DNA from: an uncultured Coriobacteriales bacterium
GTDB lineage: Bacteria > Actinomycetota > Coriobacteriia > Coriobacteriales > UMGS124
Direction of reading: 5' to 3'
Assembly: GCA_934636245.1 (NCBI GenBank)
Contig: CAKUAI010000005.1
Location: 1 to 64,000 of the forward strand
DNA: 64,000 nt
Shown here: piece by piece, positions 26,231-34,631 of the stretch
Numbering within the stretch: the first letter of the stretch is position 1
How the letters are laid out: each line of letters opens with the position of its first letter
Notes under the pieces: generated by a model
The model's input: the letters and a program-made list of their open reading frames with translations, nothing else
What the model was told of the DNA's origin: nothing
Database searches by the model: none
Translations under genes and position numbers: made by a program

Positions 26231-28270
26231 ATGAATCGCTCCATGACCGCTCTCGGCACTTCCATCTCCAGGCGTCAGGTTGTCGGCGGCATGCTCGCTG
26301 CCGCTCTGGCTGCCCCGATCGTGGCCTCCCGCACCAATGGCGTGGCATTCGCCGAGGACTCCGCAGTCGCCGACGGTACCTACACCGCTTCCGCTCAGGC
26401 CATGAACGACCTCCTCGAGGTCAGCGTGACCATCGCCGACGGCAAGATCGCCGACGTCGTCGTCGCCCCCAACTCCGAGACCCCCGGCATCGGTGGCCAG
26501 CTTCTCGACAAGACCGGCGCTGTGGCCGACAGCATCGGCAAGGCTCCTGTTGACCGCCTGCCCGAAGAGATCGTCGCCAGCAACTCCACCGCCGTCGACA
26601 TGGTCACCGGCGCCACCATTACCTCCGCCGTGCTTATCTCCCTGGTTGAGGACTGCATCAAGCAGGCCGGCGGCGATCCCGCTGACTTCCGCACTCCTGT
26701 TGACTACCCCGCATATACCGACGCCGACGCTGACGTCGTCGTCGTTGGCGGTGGCGGTGCCGGCCTCGTGGCCGCCATCGCAGCTGCCCAGCAGGGCAAG
26801 AGCGTCGTCATTCTTGAGAAGAACGGCGAATGCGGCGGCGACACCCTCGTCTGCGGTGCCATCTACAACTGCCCCGACGCCGACATGCAGGTCAAGGTCG
26901 AGATGACCGACGCCGTCAAGTCGACCATCGAGAAGGCTCTCGAGGCCACCAGCGACGATCCCGACACCCAGAAGGCCCTGGAGGCCATGCAGGCTCCTGT
27001 CCGCGAGCAGTGGGACGAGTACAAGGCCGCCGGCCGCACCGACCTGTTCGACACCAAGGAGTGGTACGCACTCCAGACCTGGATCAACGGCGACATGGTC
27101 GCCGACCCCGAGCTCGTCAAGGTCCTGACCTACAACGCCTTTGAGGGCCTGGAGTGGCTCGAGGACCTCGGCATGGAGTTCTACGGCGAGATCAGCCAGG
27201 GCGCCGGCTCCCTGTGGCAGCGCACCCACACCTCCAAGATGGCCATGGGCACGGGCATGATCTCCACCTACGCCACCGCCCTCGTGGACCTCGCCGACAA
27301 GATCACCCTGTGCAACGAGGCCACCGCTACCGACCTGGTCGTTGAGGATGGCCGCGTCGTGGGCGTTGTCGCCGTCGACAACCACAACGGCACGCCCTTC
27401 ACCGTTTCCTGCGCCGACGGCGCCGTCATCTCCACCGGTGGCTTCTCCGCCAACGCCAAGATGGTCCAGGACAACAACGACACCGGCAAGTGGCCCGACC
27501 TGTCCAACACCTCCACGACCAACCGCTTCTCCTGCTCGCAGGGCGACGGCATCACCATGGCCTCCGCTGCCGGCTGCTCGCTGACCGACATGGACCAGAT
27601 CCAGCTGCTCTACCTCGGCAACGTTGTCAACGGCCAGATCACGAAGTACCCGCCGCGCAACGCCAACGGCACCGACCAGCTCATCTTCATCAACAAGAAC
27701 GGCGAGCGCTTCGTCCAGGAGGACGGCCGCCGCGACAAGATCTGCCTGGGCGTTCTCGATCAGCCCGAGCAGTACTTCTACCTGCTCGAGTCCGGTGACG
27801 GCTCGCTCTACGCCGACATCCACGACCCTGCATGGCGCTCCGCCGACGGCTTCACCTTCGACTACCTGAGCGACAACGGCTACATCGTGTGGGACGAGAC
27901 GCTTGATGGCCTGGCCGCCAAGCTCGACATGGACCCCGCCACGCTCCAGGCCACCGTCGACGCCTTCAACGAGGCTGTTGAGACCGGTTCCGACGAGTTT
28001 GGCCGCACGCTCTTCTCCTGCAAGCTCGAGAACGGCCCCTGGGTCGCCACCCCTCGCCAGGTCTGCATCCACCACACCATGGGCGGCCTGACCATCGACA
28101 CCGCCGGCCATGTCATGGCTGCTGACGGCGGCAAGATCGACGGTCTGTACGCTGCCGGCGAGGTCACGGGCGGCATCCACGGCGGCAACCGCCTGGGCGG
28201 CAACGCCGTCGTCGACACGGTTGTCTTTGGCAAGCTCGCCGCTGACAGCCTTGTGGCCGACGTGGCATAA
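26231..28270 (+). CDS. Exported FMN/FAD reductase, fumarate/urocanate reductase-type (module 2)
   Basis: 679 aa from ATG 26231 with RBS GAAGGGG at 26216-26222. Same architecture as the module 1 enzyme: Tat signal SISRRQVVGGMLAAALAAPI, FMN_bind domain with DMVTGAT, FAD domain with GGGGAGLVAAI and the H-H-T-M-G-G-L / H-G-G-N-R-L-G-G active-site motifs. Differences cluster in the FMN domain and the C-terminal half. The centre (27215-27759) is identical at nucleotide level to module 1. The two may serve different but related substrates. Confidence 0.93.
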   Translation: MNRSMTALGTSISRRQVVGGMLAAALAAPIVASRTNGVAFAEDSAVADGTYTASAQAMNDLLEVSVTIADGKIADVVVAPNSETPGIGGQLLDKTGAVADSIGKAPVDRLPEEIVASNSTAVDMVTGATITSAVLISLVEDCIKQAGGDPADFRTPVDYPAYTDADADVVVVGGGGAGLVAAIAAAQQGKSVVILEKNGECGGDTLVCGAIYNCPDADMQVKVEMTDAVKSTIEKALEATSDDPDTQKALEAMQAPVREQWDEYKAAGRTDLFDTKEWYALQTWINGDMVADPELVKVLTYNAFEGLEWLEDLGMEFYGEISQGAGSLWQRTHTSKMAMGTGMISTYATALVDLADKITLCNEATATDLVVEDGRVVGVVAVDNHNGTPFTVSCADGAVISTGGFSANAKMVQDNNDTGKWPDLSNTSTTNRFSCSQGDGITMASAAGCSLTDMDQIQLLYLGNVVNGQITKYPPRNANGTDQLIFINKNGERFVQEDGRRDKICLGVLDQPEQYFYLLESGDGSLYADIHDPAWRSADGFTFDYLSDNGYIVWDETLDGLAAKLDMDPATLQATVDAFNEAVETGSDEFGRTLFSCKLENGPWVATPRQVCIHHTMGGLTIDTAGHVMAADGGKIDGLYAAGEVTGGIHGGNRLGGNAVVDTVVFGKLAADSLVADVA

Positions 28271-28350
28271 GCTTCACGCAGGCCCATTGTTCCTCGCGCG
28301 CCGCGCACGGGGTAGCTGCTTAAGCAGGTGTCCCGCGGCGTGATGCCCCC

Positions 28351-28388
28351 AAGGCCCGTCCTTCAGACTCTGGAGGGCGGGCCTTTTC
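28351..28388 (+). terminator. Terminator of reductase module 2
   Basis: AAGGCCCGTCCT and AGGGCGGGCCTT pair with small mismatches and run into TTTTCG. Confidence 0.85.
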
Positions 28389-28556
28389 GTGCACGTAAAG
28401 GCCTGGTTAAGCTTGCGTACAGCTTCTGTGCGGGGCCTCTCTGTCTGCCGTGCAGCGGGTATCCTTCCCCTGACATATTCGGTTTGAAGAATCGCCCGCG
28501 CGATGGGGCGCAGGCGGGGCGGACAAGGGGTCCGCCTGGAAGGGAAGGTAGATTGT

Positions 28557-29384
28557 ATGATCAAGCTGGTAGCTTCTGATATGGACGGCACACTGCTCGA
28601 CGAGAACTCGCAGGTGCCGCCTGAGACGTTCGACCTCATCAGGCAGCTCGACGAGGCGGGCATCCGCTTCGCGGTCTCTTCGGGCCGCAGGCTCGACACG
28701 CTGCGAGAGTTCCTCGCGCCCGTGGCAGACCGCATCGACTTCGTAGCCTCCAATGGCGCGCAGGTCATGGTCGCCGGCGAGCTTGTCGACCGCGAGGTGT
28801 TCTCGCATATGGCACTCAAGCGCCTCAAGAAGGTCGTCGACATGTTTGACTGCCTGCATATGGCGGTGTTTGACGAGAAGAGCAGCTATTTGCTCGATGA
28901 ACCCGAGCGCTTTGAGCTCGAGGCCGACAAGGACCTGCGCCAGGCTGTTGTGGTGCGTGACGTTCCTGCTCCTGAGACTGCCATAATCAAGGCGTCGGTG
29001 TACTGCGACACGCCGGGCAACGTCATGGACATGGCGTATGTGCTCGAGCGCGAGCTGGGCGACGTCTTTGTGTTTGCGCCTTCGGGACGCAGCTGGATTG
29101 ACGTGATGCAGAAGGGCGTCTCCAAGGCCACGGGCCTGCAGCAGGTGCTTGAGCGCCGCGGCATCCGCGCCGACCAGGTCATGGCGTTTGGCGACTCGAT
29201 GAACGACTACGAGCTTCTGACCTCGGTGGGCCATCCCGTCGCCATGGGTAACGGCCGCTATGCCGTCAAGCAGATTTCCGAGCGCACGGTGGGCACGAAC
29301 GCCGAGCATGCCGTGCAACATGAACTGCGCACGCTCATCGACTCCGCTGGCGAAACCCTGCCGCCCATCCCGGATTTGTTCTAA
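28557..29384 (+). CDS. Cof-type HAD-superfamily phosphatase
   Basis: 275 aa from ATG 28557 with AAGGGAAGG upstream. Motif I DMDGT at 8-12 (nucleophile D8), motif II S-S-G-R near 41, motif III lysine in V-S-K-A-T-G, motif IV G-D-S-M-N-D near 215. A C2 cap between motifs II and III makes it a Cof/YbiV-like sugar-phosphate or cofactor phosphatase. No pathway partner is adjacent. Confidence 0.9.
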   Translation: MIKLVASDMDGTLLDENSQVPPETFDLIRQLDEAGIRFAVSSGRRLDTLREFLAPVADRIDFVASNGAQVMVAGELVDREVFSHMALKRLKKVVDMFDCLHMAVFDEKSSYLLDEPERFELEADKDLRQAVVVRDVPAPETAIIKASVYCDTPGNVMDMAYVLERELGDVFVFAPSGRSWIDVMQKGVSKATGLQQVLERRGIRADQVMAFGDSMNDYELLTSVGHPVAMGNGRYAVKQISERTVGTNAEHAVQHELRTLIDSAGETLPPIPDLF

Positions 29385-29447
29385 GGGGCTGGCGGCGCCC
29401 ACCGATTTTCGACATGGCTCGTTGGGAGTTTGAGGTCGACGACATTA

Positions 29448-29520
29448 AAAACTGTTCCATTGAGCGAATAGTTTTCTGAGGCAATATGTTATAAAACTAT
29501 TCGCCAGAAGGAACAGTTTT
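29448..29520. repeat. Nested perfect inverted repeat
   Basis: Outer arms AAAACTGTTCC (29448-29458) and GGAACAGTTTT (29510-29520); inner arms GCGAATAGTTTT (29464-29475) and AAAACTATTCGC (29493-29504). The two gaps are both 5 nt and the centre is 17 nt. All four arms share AAAACT(G/A)TTC. It lies between two convergent genes and may be a bidirectional terminator or a four-half-site binding locus. Confidence 0.85.
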
Positions 29521-29598
29521 CGACTCTCCGTGTGGGCGGGCTCCTAATACAGAGAAACAGGCGCAATGTTGACATGCGCTCCGGTTGGTAAGTTGGTC

Positions 29599-31224
29599 TT
29601 AGGCCTCTTCGGGGGCCTGGAACACCAGCTCGACGAGGCCTTGGCGGCCTGTGACGGAGCACTTGCCGTAGATATGGGAGATGTGCGTCTTCACCGTGCT
29701 GTCCGACAGGTTGAGCTGCTCGCTGATGTAGGCGCGCGAACGCCCCTCGATGACCATGGGAAGAATCTGGGCCTCGCGGGGGGAGAGTCGGTACTCCTCG
29801 ATAAGTCGGTCGCAGGTAAGGCTGACTGCCGTGTTGAGGGCGTCTTCAGGCGCCGCCTCATCGGCCGCGGTTGCCGCAGGCTGTTGGCCGTTGACTCCAG
29901 CGTCTGCGCTGGCGCCCGTTTCTGCGGCAGACAGCGCCTCGGTCCCCCATGTCGTGCCGGTGCCCCTCAGCCCGCGGCTTGTGACCGCCGCAAAGACCAT
30001 GTAGGCCACGATGATCACAAAGACGAAGCTGAGCGCCGCCGTGCGGCTCATGAGCATGACGAGCAGGGCGCTTGCTCCCGAATAGACGGCAATGGGCAAA
30101 GCTGTTGTGCGCAGCGTAGGTTCGGTTTCGCCTTGGAGAAGCGCCGCGACGGCCGACCAGAAGGCCAGGTGCGACAGGAGCTCCTCAACCTGCAGAAGCT
30201 CGTAGGGGACAGCCGCGTCGCCCAGGTAGGAGCGCAGCGTGATGAGGAAGAGCCCGGCAAGGAGCACGAGCGTGGCGGGCCTGAAGCGTGCGGGCGTGGG
30301 CCAGGTGGAGGGCACGAGCACCGCGAACAGGCCGAACGCCACGAGGGCGACCGCATAGAGCACCGCCGCAAAAAGCGACGTGTCGGGGCCGACCACGCCC
30401 GGGAATTCAGAGCCCCACATGCCCAGGTTCGAGAAACCGCGCAGTGTGGACAGAATGAGGGCAAGAACACAGGCATAGAGCAGCGTGTCTTGTTTGGTGG
30501 CCTTGCCCCGGGGAAGGCCATCGGAATGGGTGGGCTTTTCCGCAACAGGCATGCGCGCCGCTAGGGCGCACAGTGCGCACATGCAAATAGGCATGATGGC
30601 GGCAATGACGATTTGGGCGACGCTTGGAATTGTGAACAGGAACGACAGGGCCAGTTCCTTGAATATCAGACACAAAATGGTGGCCATCACGCACGACGCG
30701 AAACCACGCCGTTGCGAAATCATGAGGTAGAACCGTGCGACCAGCCAGCAATAGCCTATGCCTGAGACCGTAAGGCCAATGACAGAAGGCAGGTCGGGCG
30801 TCAGCGGTCCCTCGGTTCCGGGACGGGCGTATGCGACTGTTGCCACGGCCGACAAAATGGGAATGACCCAGGCAAGCGCGCGATCGTGGCGCTTGAGCAT
30901 GCGCGGGGCAAAAAACATGACGAGCGCCGTGATAAACAGACCGATTTGGAAGAAAATGCGGCAGTTGACGGTGGCATAGAAGCTGTGTGCCGAGGTCAAG
31001 AAGCCCACTGCGTGGCCTTCGAGCGTGCACCAGACAAAGTTGCATGCCAAGCCCAGGCCGCAAATGAGCTCAAACGGCGTCAGACGCGCAACATTCAAGG
31101 CTGCGCGTACAGCAGTTCGACTGACGGCTGCATGTGCGCTGGTATCAGGCGTTCCCTTTGCCTGCTTCTCTTTGATTGTGCAGCCAGTGTCCTTGACCCC
31201 TTGGCCGGGCTGCTGTGTCTCCAT
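29599..31224 (-). CDS. Membrane-bound LuxR-family regulator
   Basis: 541 aa with a 45-residue soluble N-terminus, about twelve hydrophobic segments, an Ala-rich linker and a LuxR HTH (LSPREAQILPMVIEGRSRAY, DSTVKTHISHIYGKCSVTGR). It lies downstream of the two molybdenum genes on the same strand but separated by a terminator, so it has its own promoter. Likely target: the adjacent molybdenum or flavoprotein genes. Confidence 0.86.
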   Translation of the reverse strand: METQQPGQGVKDTGCTIKEKQAKGTPDTSAHAAVSRTAVRAALNVARLTPFELICGLGLACNFVWCTLEGHAVGFLTSAHSFYATVNCRIFFQIGLFITALVMFFAPRMLKRHDRALAWVIPILSAVATVAYARPGTEGPLTPDLPSVIGLTVSGIGYCWLVARFYLMISQRRGFASCVMATILCLIFKELALSFLFTIPSVAQIVIAAIMPICMCALCALAARMPVAEKPTHSDGLPRGKATKQDTLLYACVLALILSTLRGFSNLGMWGSEFPGVVGPDTSLFAAVLYAVALVAFGLFAVLVPSTWPTPARFRPATLVLLAGLFLITLRSYLGDAAVPYELLQVEELLSHLAFWSAVAALLQGETEPTLRTTALPIAVYSGASALLVMLMSRTAALSFVFVIIVAYMVFAAVTSRGLRGTGTTWGTEALSAAETGASADAGVNGQQPAATAADEAAPEDALNTAVSLTCDRLIEEYRLSPREAQILPMVIEGRSRAYISEQLNLSDSTVKTHISHIYGKCSVTGRQGLVELVFQAPEEA

Positions 31225-31311
31225 GGCACGCTCCCGCGTTCTCCCCTTTTTGCGAACGATGATACCACAAGTGCTGGATTTGCGGCCCTATGGGCTATCC
31301 CCCGAGAAGGG

Positions 31312-31353
31312 CCAAAAAGCCGCCGGACCCCTATATTGAGGAGCCCGGCGGCC
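31312..31353 (-). terminator. Terminator of the molybdenum protein operon
   Basis: On the minus strand GCCGCCGG and CCGGCGGC pair and are followed by TTTTT (31318-31314). Confidence 0.85.
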
Positions 31354-31379
31354 GTTAGTGCATATGCGCTGCTACGTGC

Positions 31380-32417
31380 TTACTCGACCGTGAACTGCGT
31401 GGTAGCAGCGATGGGCGAGATGGTGCCGTCGGCCGTGATGGCGCGGACGGTGAACTCGTACTCGCCGGGATCGGCGATCTGAGTCGTGAACTCCCAGGAG
31501 ACCCAACGGTCGGCCGAGGCGCCCTCGGTGGAGCAGACCGTCCAGGTCTCGCCACCGTCAAGGGAGACCTCGAGAGCAGCGATGGGGGAGCCCAGGTCGT
31601 CGGCGTGGCCCTTGAAGGTGATGTCGTCGCCGACGTGGAAGAGGGCAGAGTCGCTCGTGTTCACGATGTTGACCTTGCCGCGGTAGTCCTGACCGGCCTT
31701 GTTGACGGTGGGGACGTTCTCCTCGCGGGTGACCTGCAGGCTGACGACGTCGCGGGTGAAGTAGGCGGCAACCGTCTTGGGCATCCAAAGCTGCGTCGTG
31801 CCCTCGGCGATCTTGTCGCCGTTCATCTGGTACACGAGCATGGCCTTGTTCTCGAGGACATAGTCGAGGGGCATGGGAACGCCGTAGCCGTCAGCGCCGT
31901 AAGCGGTGAAGGTGTTGACGCCCTCCTCGAGCTCGGCGAGGTTGAGGAGCTTCTCGACGGGCACGCCGACAACCTCGGCCTGGGCGAGGGTGCCGCCCGT
32001 GGCGCAGGAGCAGACGAGAACGTCGCGCACGGAGTCTTCCTCCATGTCGGTGATGTTCACCGTGAAGGCCTTCTTGATGTCGCCGCCGACGTTGACGTAG
32101 TAGTTGGCAACGCCGTTGTTGACGGTGCTGTTGATGGTCGGCTTGGCGCACATGCTCTCAACCGTGGCGCCGAAGATGTTGAACAGGTCGTCGCTGGGCG
32201 TGATCTCGTCCTGGTTGAAGGCGAAGGTGCCCTGGACGTTGTGCACAGCCTGGAAGCCCTGGCCGGGAACCTCAACGGTGGCCTCGTGGTTGGCGTCCCG
32301 GACGGGGGCGCCGGCGTTGGAGCTCACAGGAGCGGCCATGGCGGCCGACAGCGGGATGCAGGCAGCCATGGAGGCGCCGGTGATGCCCGTAAGGACGGTC
32401 TTGGTCGAAGTCTTCAT
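31380..32417 (-). CDS. Exported sulfite-oxidase-like molybdopterin protein
   Basis: 345 aa. RBS AAGGAGG precedes the ATG at 32417. N-terminal Sec-like signal (MKTSTKTVLTGITGASMAAC to AMAAPV). Residues 75-220 form an oxidoreductase molybdopterin-binding domain; C136 or C138 in V-C-S-C-A-T-G-G aligns with the Mo-ligating Cys region, followed by V-G-V-P-V-E-K-L-L. Residues 245-345 form the Ig-like Mo-co dimerisation domain (LEVSLDGGETWTVCSTEG). There is no heme motif; the upstream partner gene supplies three. Substrate not assignable. Confidence 0.82.
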   Translation of the reverse strand: MKTSTKTVLTGITGASMAACIPLSAAMAAPVSSNAGAPVRDANHEATVEVPGQGFQAVHNVQGTFAFNQDEITPSDDLFNIFGATVESMCAKPTINSTVNNGVANYYVNVGGDIKKAFTVNITDMEEDSVRDVLVCSCATGGTLAQAEVVGVPVEKLLNLAELEEGVNTFTAYGADGYGVPMPLDYVLENKAMLVYQMNGDKIAEGTTQLWMPKTVAAYFTRDVVSLQVTREENVPTVNKAGQDYRGKVNIVNTSDSALFHVGDDITFKGHADDLGSPIAALEVSLDGGETWTVCSTEGASADRWVSWEFTTQIADPGEYEFTVRAITADGTISPIAATTQFTVE

Positions 32418-32432
32418 GTGTGTGTTGCCTCC

Positions 32433-34103
32433 TTAGTCGACAACGTCTTTGGCGTTGAACATGATGGTCTGCCACTCGGACTGCGTGCGGCCAGTCTCGG
32501 TGACGGCGCGAGCGGAAATCGTGTAGGCACCCTCGACCTCGGGCGTCCAGGTGAAGTACCAGTACGTCCACTTGTTGGGGTCGGAGCCGCCCTCGATGTC
32601 GTAGCTGACCCACGTCTTGCCGCCGTCGAGGGAGATCTCGATGGCAGTGATGCCCTCATCGTAAGCGTCGCAGACGCCCTCGAACGTGTAGGCCTCGTTG
32701 GTCTTGATGATCTTGCCGTCGGGCAGGTGCAGAATGGCCGTGTTGGGCTTGTTGGTGAACTGGACGTCCTCAGAAGCGGAGGAGGCAGTGCCACCGTTGC
32801 TCATGCTGGTGCCGCCGACGATCCAGCCGCAGGGGATGTTGGCCGCGAAGTCGAGGTCGGCGTCGGTGACCTCGTACTGGTTGATCTGCTTGGAGAAGAT
32901 CTGGGCGTCGACGCCCTCGGTCCAGTTCATGCAGGGGAAGCCAGTGGACCAGGTGAGGTCCTCGCCACCAATCTTGTAGACCAGGTAGCTCTCGCCAAGC
33001 TTCTCGAGCGGGAAGGCGCGGTGCGAGCTGTCGTCAGCGCGGACAACGTGGACGCCGGTGGAGCCGTCAGCATAGCCGCCGGCACGCTCGATGAGCCAGG
33101 ACACGGGGATACCGGTGATCTCGACGTTGGAGATCATGGCGCCGCCGATGGGGTCCCAGTCGCAGTGGATCTTGCTGGGCTTGGTCACGACGACACCAGC
33201 AGCCTCGGCCTCTTCGATGAGGGTGGTGAGCTTCTCGGTGTAGGGGTTGTTGACCGTACCGTCGATGGTGATCTCCCAGGTGTCGAAGAGCTCCTGGTCG
33301 AGGGGCAGGTCAGCGCCGTTCTTGCCTGCAGCACCACGGAGGTTGTCGTAGTAGGTGTGCATCCAGTCGAGGGAGAACATCTCATCGACGGAAAGGACGT
33401 TGTCCTGGTCGACGACGAGCTCGCCCTGGACGTCCTCGGCGGCGACGCTGTTCATGCCGAAGTACAGGTCATACTTGACCAGGTCCCACAACGTCATGCC
33501 GGCGCCGTCATCGGTGGCGTTGTGGCAGGAGTAGCAGTTGCCGCCCACGGTGCTGAAGGTGTTGCCGTAGCGGGAGCCGTAGTGCAGGGCGTGGATGAGC
33601 GTACCGAACTGGTGGTCGTCCTTGACGTAGCCCATGGTCTCGCCGTGGCACAGCAGGCACTGCTGGACGCCGAGGTTGTTGTCGAGGGCGTAGTTCCACA
33701 CCACGGGGTGGTGGTAGTCCATGCCCGAGACGACGTCCTTGAGGTCGGCGTGGCAGGCGTTGCAGCCGCGGTTGTCACCGTCAAGGTAATAAGTGTTGTA
33801 CGAGATGGTGTCGGAGAACTTCTGCCAAGCGCCAACCTCGTACTCGCTGGGGGTGCGCTGGATCTTGGTGCCGTCGGCGAGCTCGGTCACCTTGGGGGCG
33901 TAGTCGGACTCGATCTGATCCCAGTAGTTGCCGAGCTCGGCGAGATACTCGTCGCCGGGGAACGGCACCGACTCGCCGCCAAGGGCCATGTCGGTCAGAT
34001 CCTGATAGTCATAGGCGTACGCGTTGGACGCGCACATGCCTCCCGCCAGCATCAGTCCCGCCAAGGGAACTGCGAGCAGGGTCCTCAGCTTGGTGTCAAC
34101 CAT
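32433..34103 (-). CDS. Exported triheme cytochrome c fused to a sulfite-oxidase-like Mo protein
   Basis: 556 aa. RBS AGGAGAGG precedes the ATG at 34103. Signal peptide to about residue 30. Three c-type heme motifs: CNACH 114-118, CLLCH 149-153 and CYSCH 190-194, with extra His (H131, H132) as possible ligands. Residues 250-440 match the oxidoreductase Mo-binding domain, with KIHCDWDP containing the candidate Mo-ligating Cys and E-I-T-G-I-P-V-S-W-L. Residues 460-556 match the dimerisation domain (IEISLDGGKTWVSYDIEGGS). The second Mo gene starts 15 bp after the stop, with its RBS in the gap, so the two are translated together and may form a heterodimer. Confidence 0.85.
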   Translation of the reverse strand: MVDTKLRTLLAVPLAGLMLAGGMCASNAYAYDYQDLTDMALGGESVPFPGDEYLAELGNYWDQIESDYAPKVTELADGTKIQRTPSEYEVGAWQKFSDTISYNTYYLDGDNRGCNACHADLKDVVSGMDYHHPVVWNYALDNNLGVQQCLLCHGETMGYVKDDHQFGTLIHALHYGSRYGNTFSTVGGNCYSCHNATDDGAGMTLWDLVKYDLYFGMNSVAAEDVQGELVVDQDNVLSVDEMFSLDWMHTYYDNLRGAAGKNGADLPLDQELFDTWEITIDGTVNNPYTEKLTTLIEEAEAAGVVVTKPSKIHCDWDPIGGAMISNVEITGIPVSWLIERAGGYADGSTGVHVVRADDSSHRAFPLEKLGESYLVYKIGGEDLTWSTGFPCMNWTEGVDAQIFSKQINQYEVTDADLDFAANIPCGWIVGGTSMSNGGTASSASEDVQFTNKPNTAILHLPDGKIIKTNEAYTFEGVCDAYDEGITAIEISLDGGKTWVSYDIEGGSDPNKWTYWYFTWTPEVEGAYTISARAVTETGRTQSEWQTIMFNAKDVVD

Positions 34104-34631
34104 GTGCTTGCTCCTCTCCTGTCTTCCTTACGTCTGGTGGATCAGGGCCTGAAAGAGGCCCACGTCTTCTTCAGGTTACGGAAATCGACAGAAGCGGGTA
34201 TCGCCTAAACGGGCAAAATCGTCGGTGAGTTGCGTTGCAAACATCACCAAATCGGGTTGGATGTGTGTAAGCTGTGTAGAAATGTGCTATTTGCAACGAA
34301 AACCCGGGCTGGACGATTGATTTTTTTGGACAGAGCATCCTTTGGGCTCGGGGCCGTCAGTGCAAGGTTGATTTCGGCAAAACAATATTTAGGGGAGTGA
34401 AACAGCCTTGCCGCAGCCATCGCCTTAGGGCAGTTTGGAAGACCCACTGTCTCAGAGAGGAACACGGACGACCGTTCTGTAGCTGGCGGGCGATACAGGT
34501 GCATCGCTAATCTTCCCGGCGAGAAAAGGAAGCGCGAGACCAACCCGGGTGGTTCGAGTGCTTGCTGAATTTCTCGAACGGGTGCCGGGGGTAGGGGCCC
34601 TCGGTCAAAACAAGGAAGAAAGGTGCACATC
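34104..34631. other. Divergent promoter region, AT-richer than surroundings
   Basis: 528 bp between the triheme/Mo gene and the flavoprotein gene. GTTGCAAA (34234-34241) and TTTGCAAC (34290-34297) form a spaced inverted repeat, and CATCACCAAATCGG at about 34236 recurs at about 16318 upstream of a LuxR gene. No coding sequence recognised. Confidence 0.45.
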
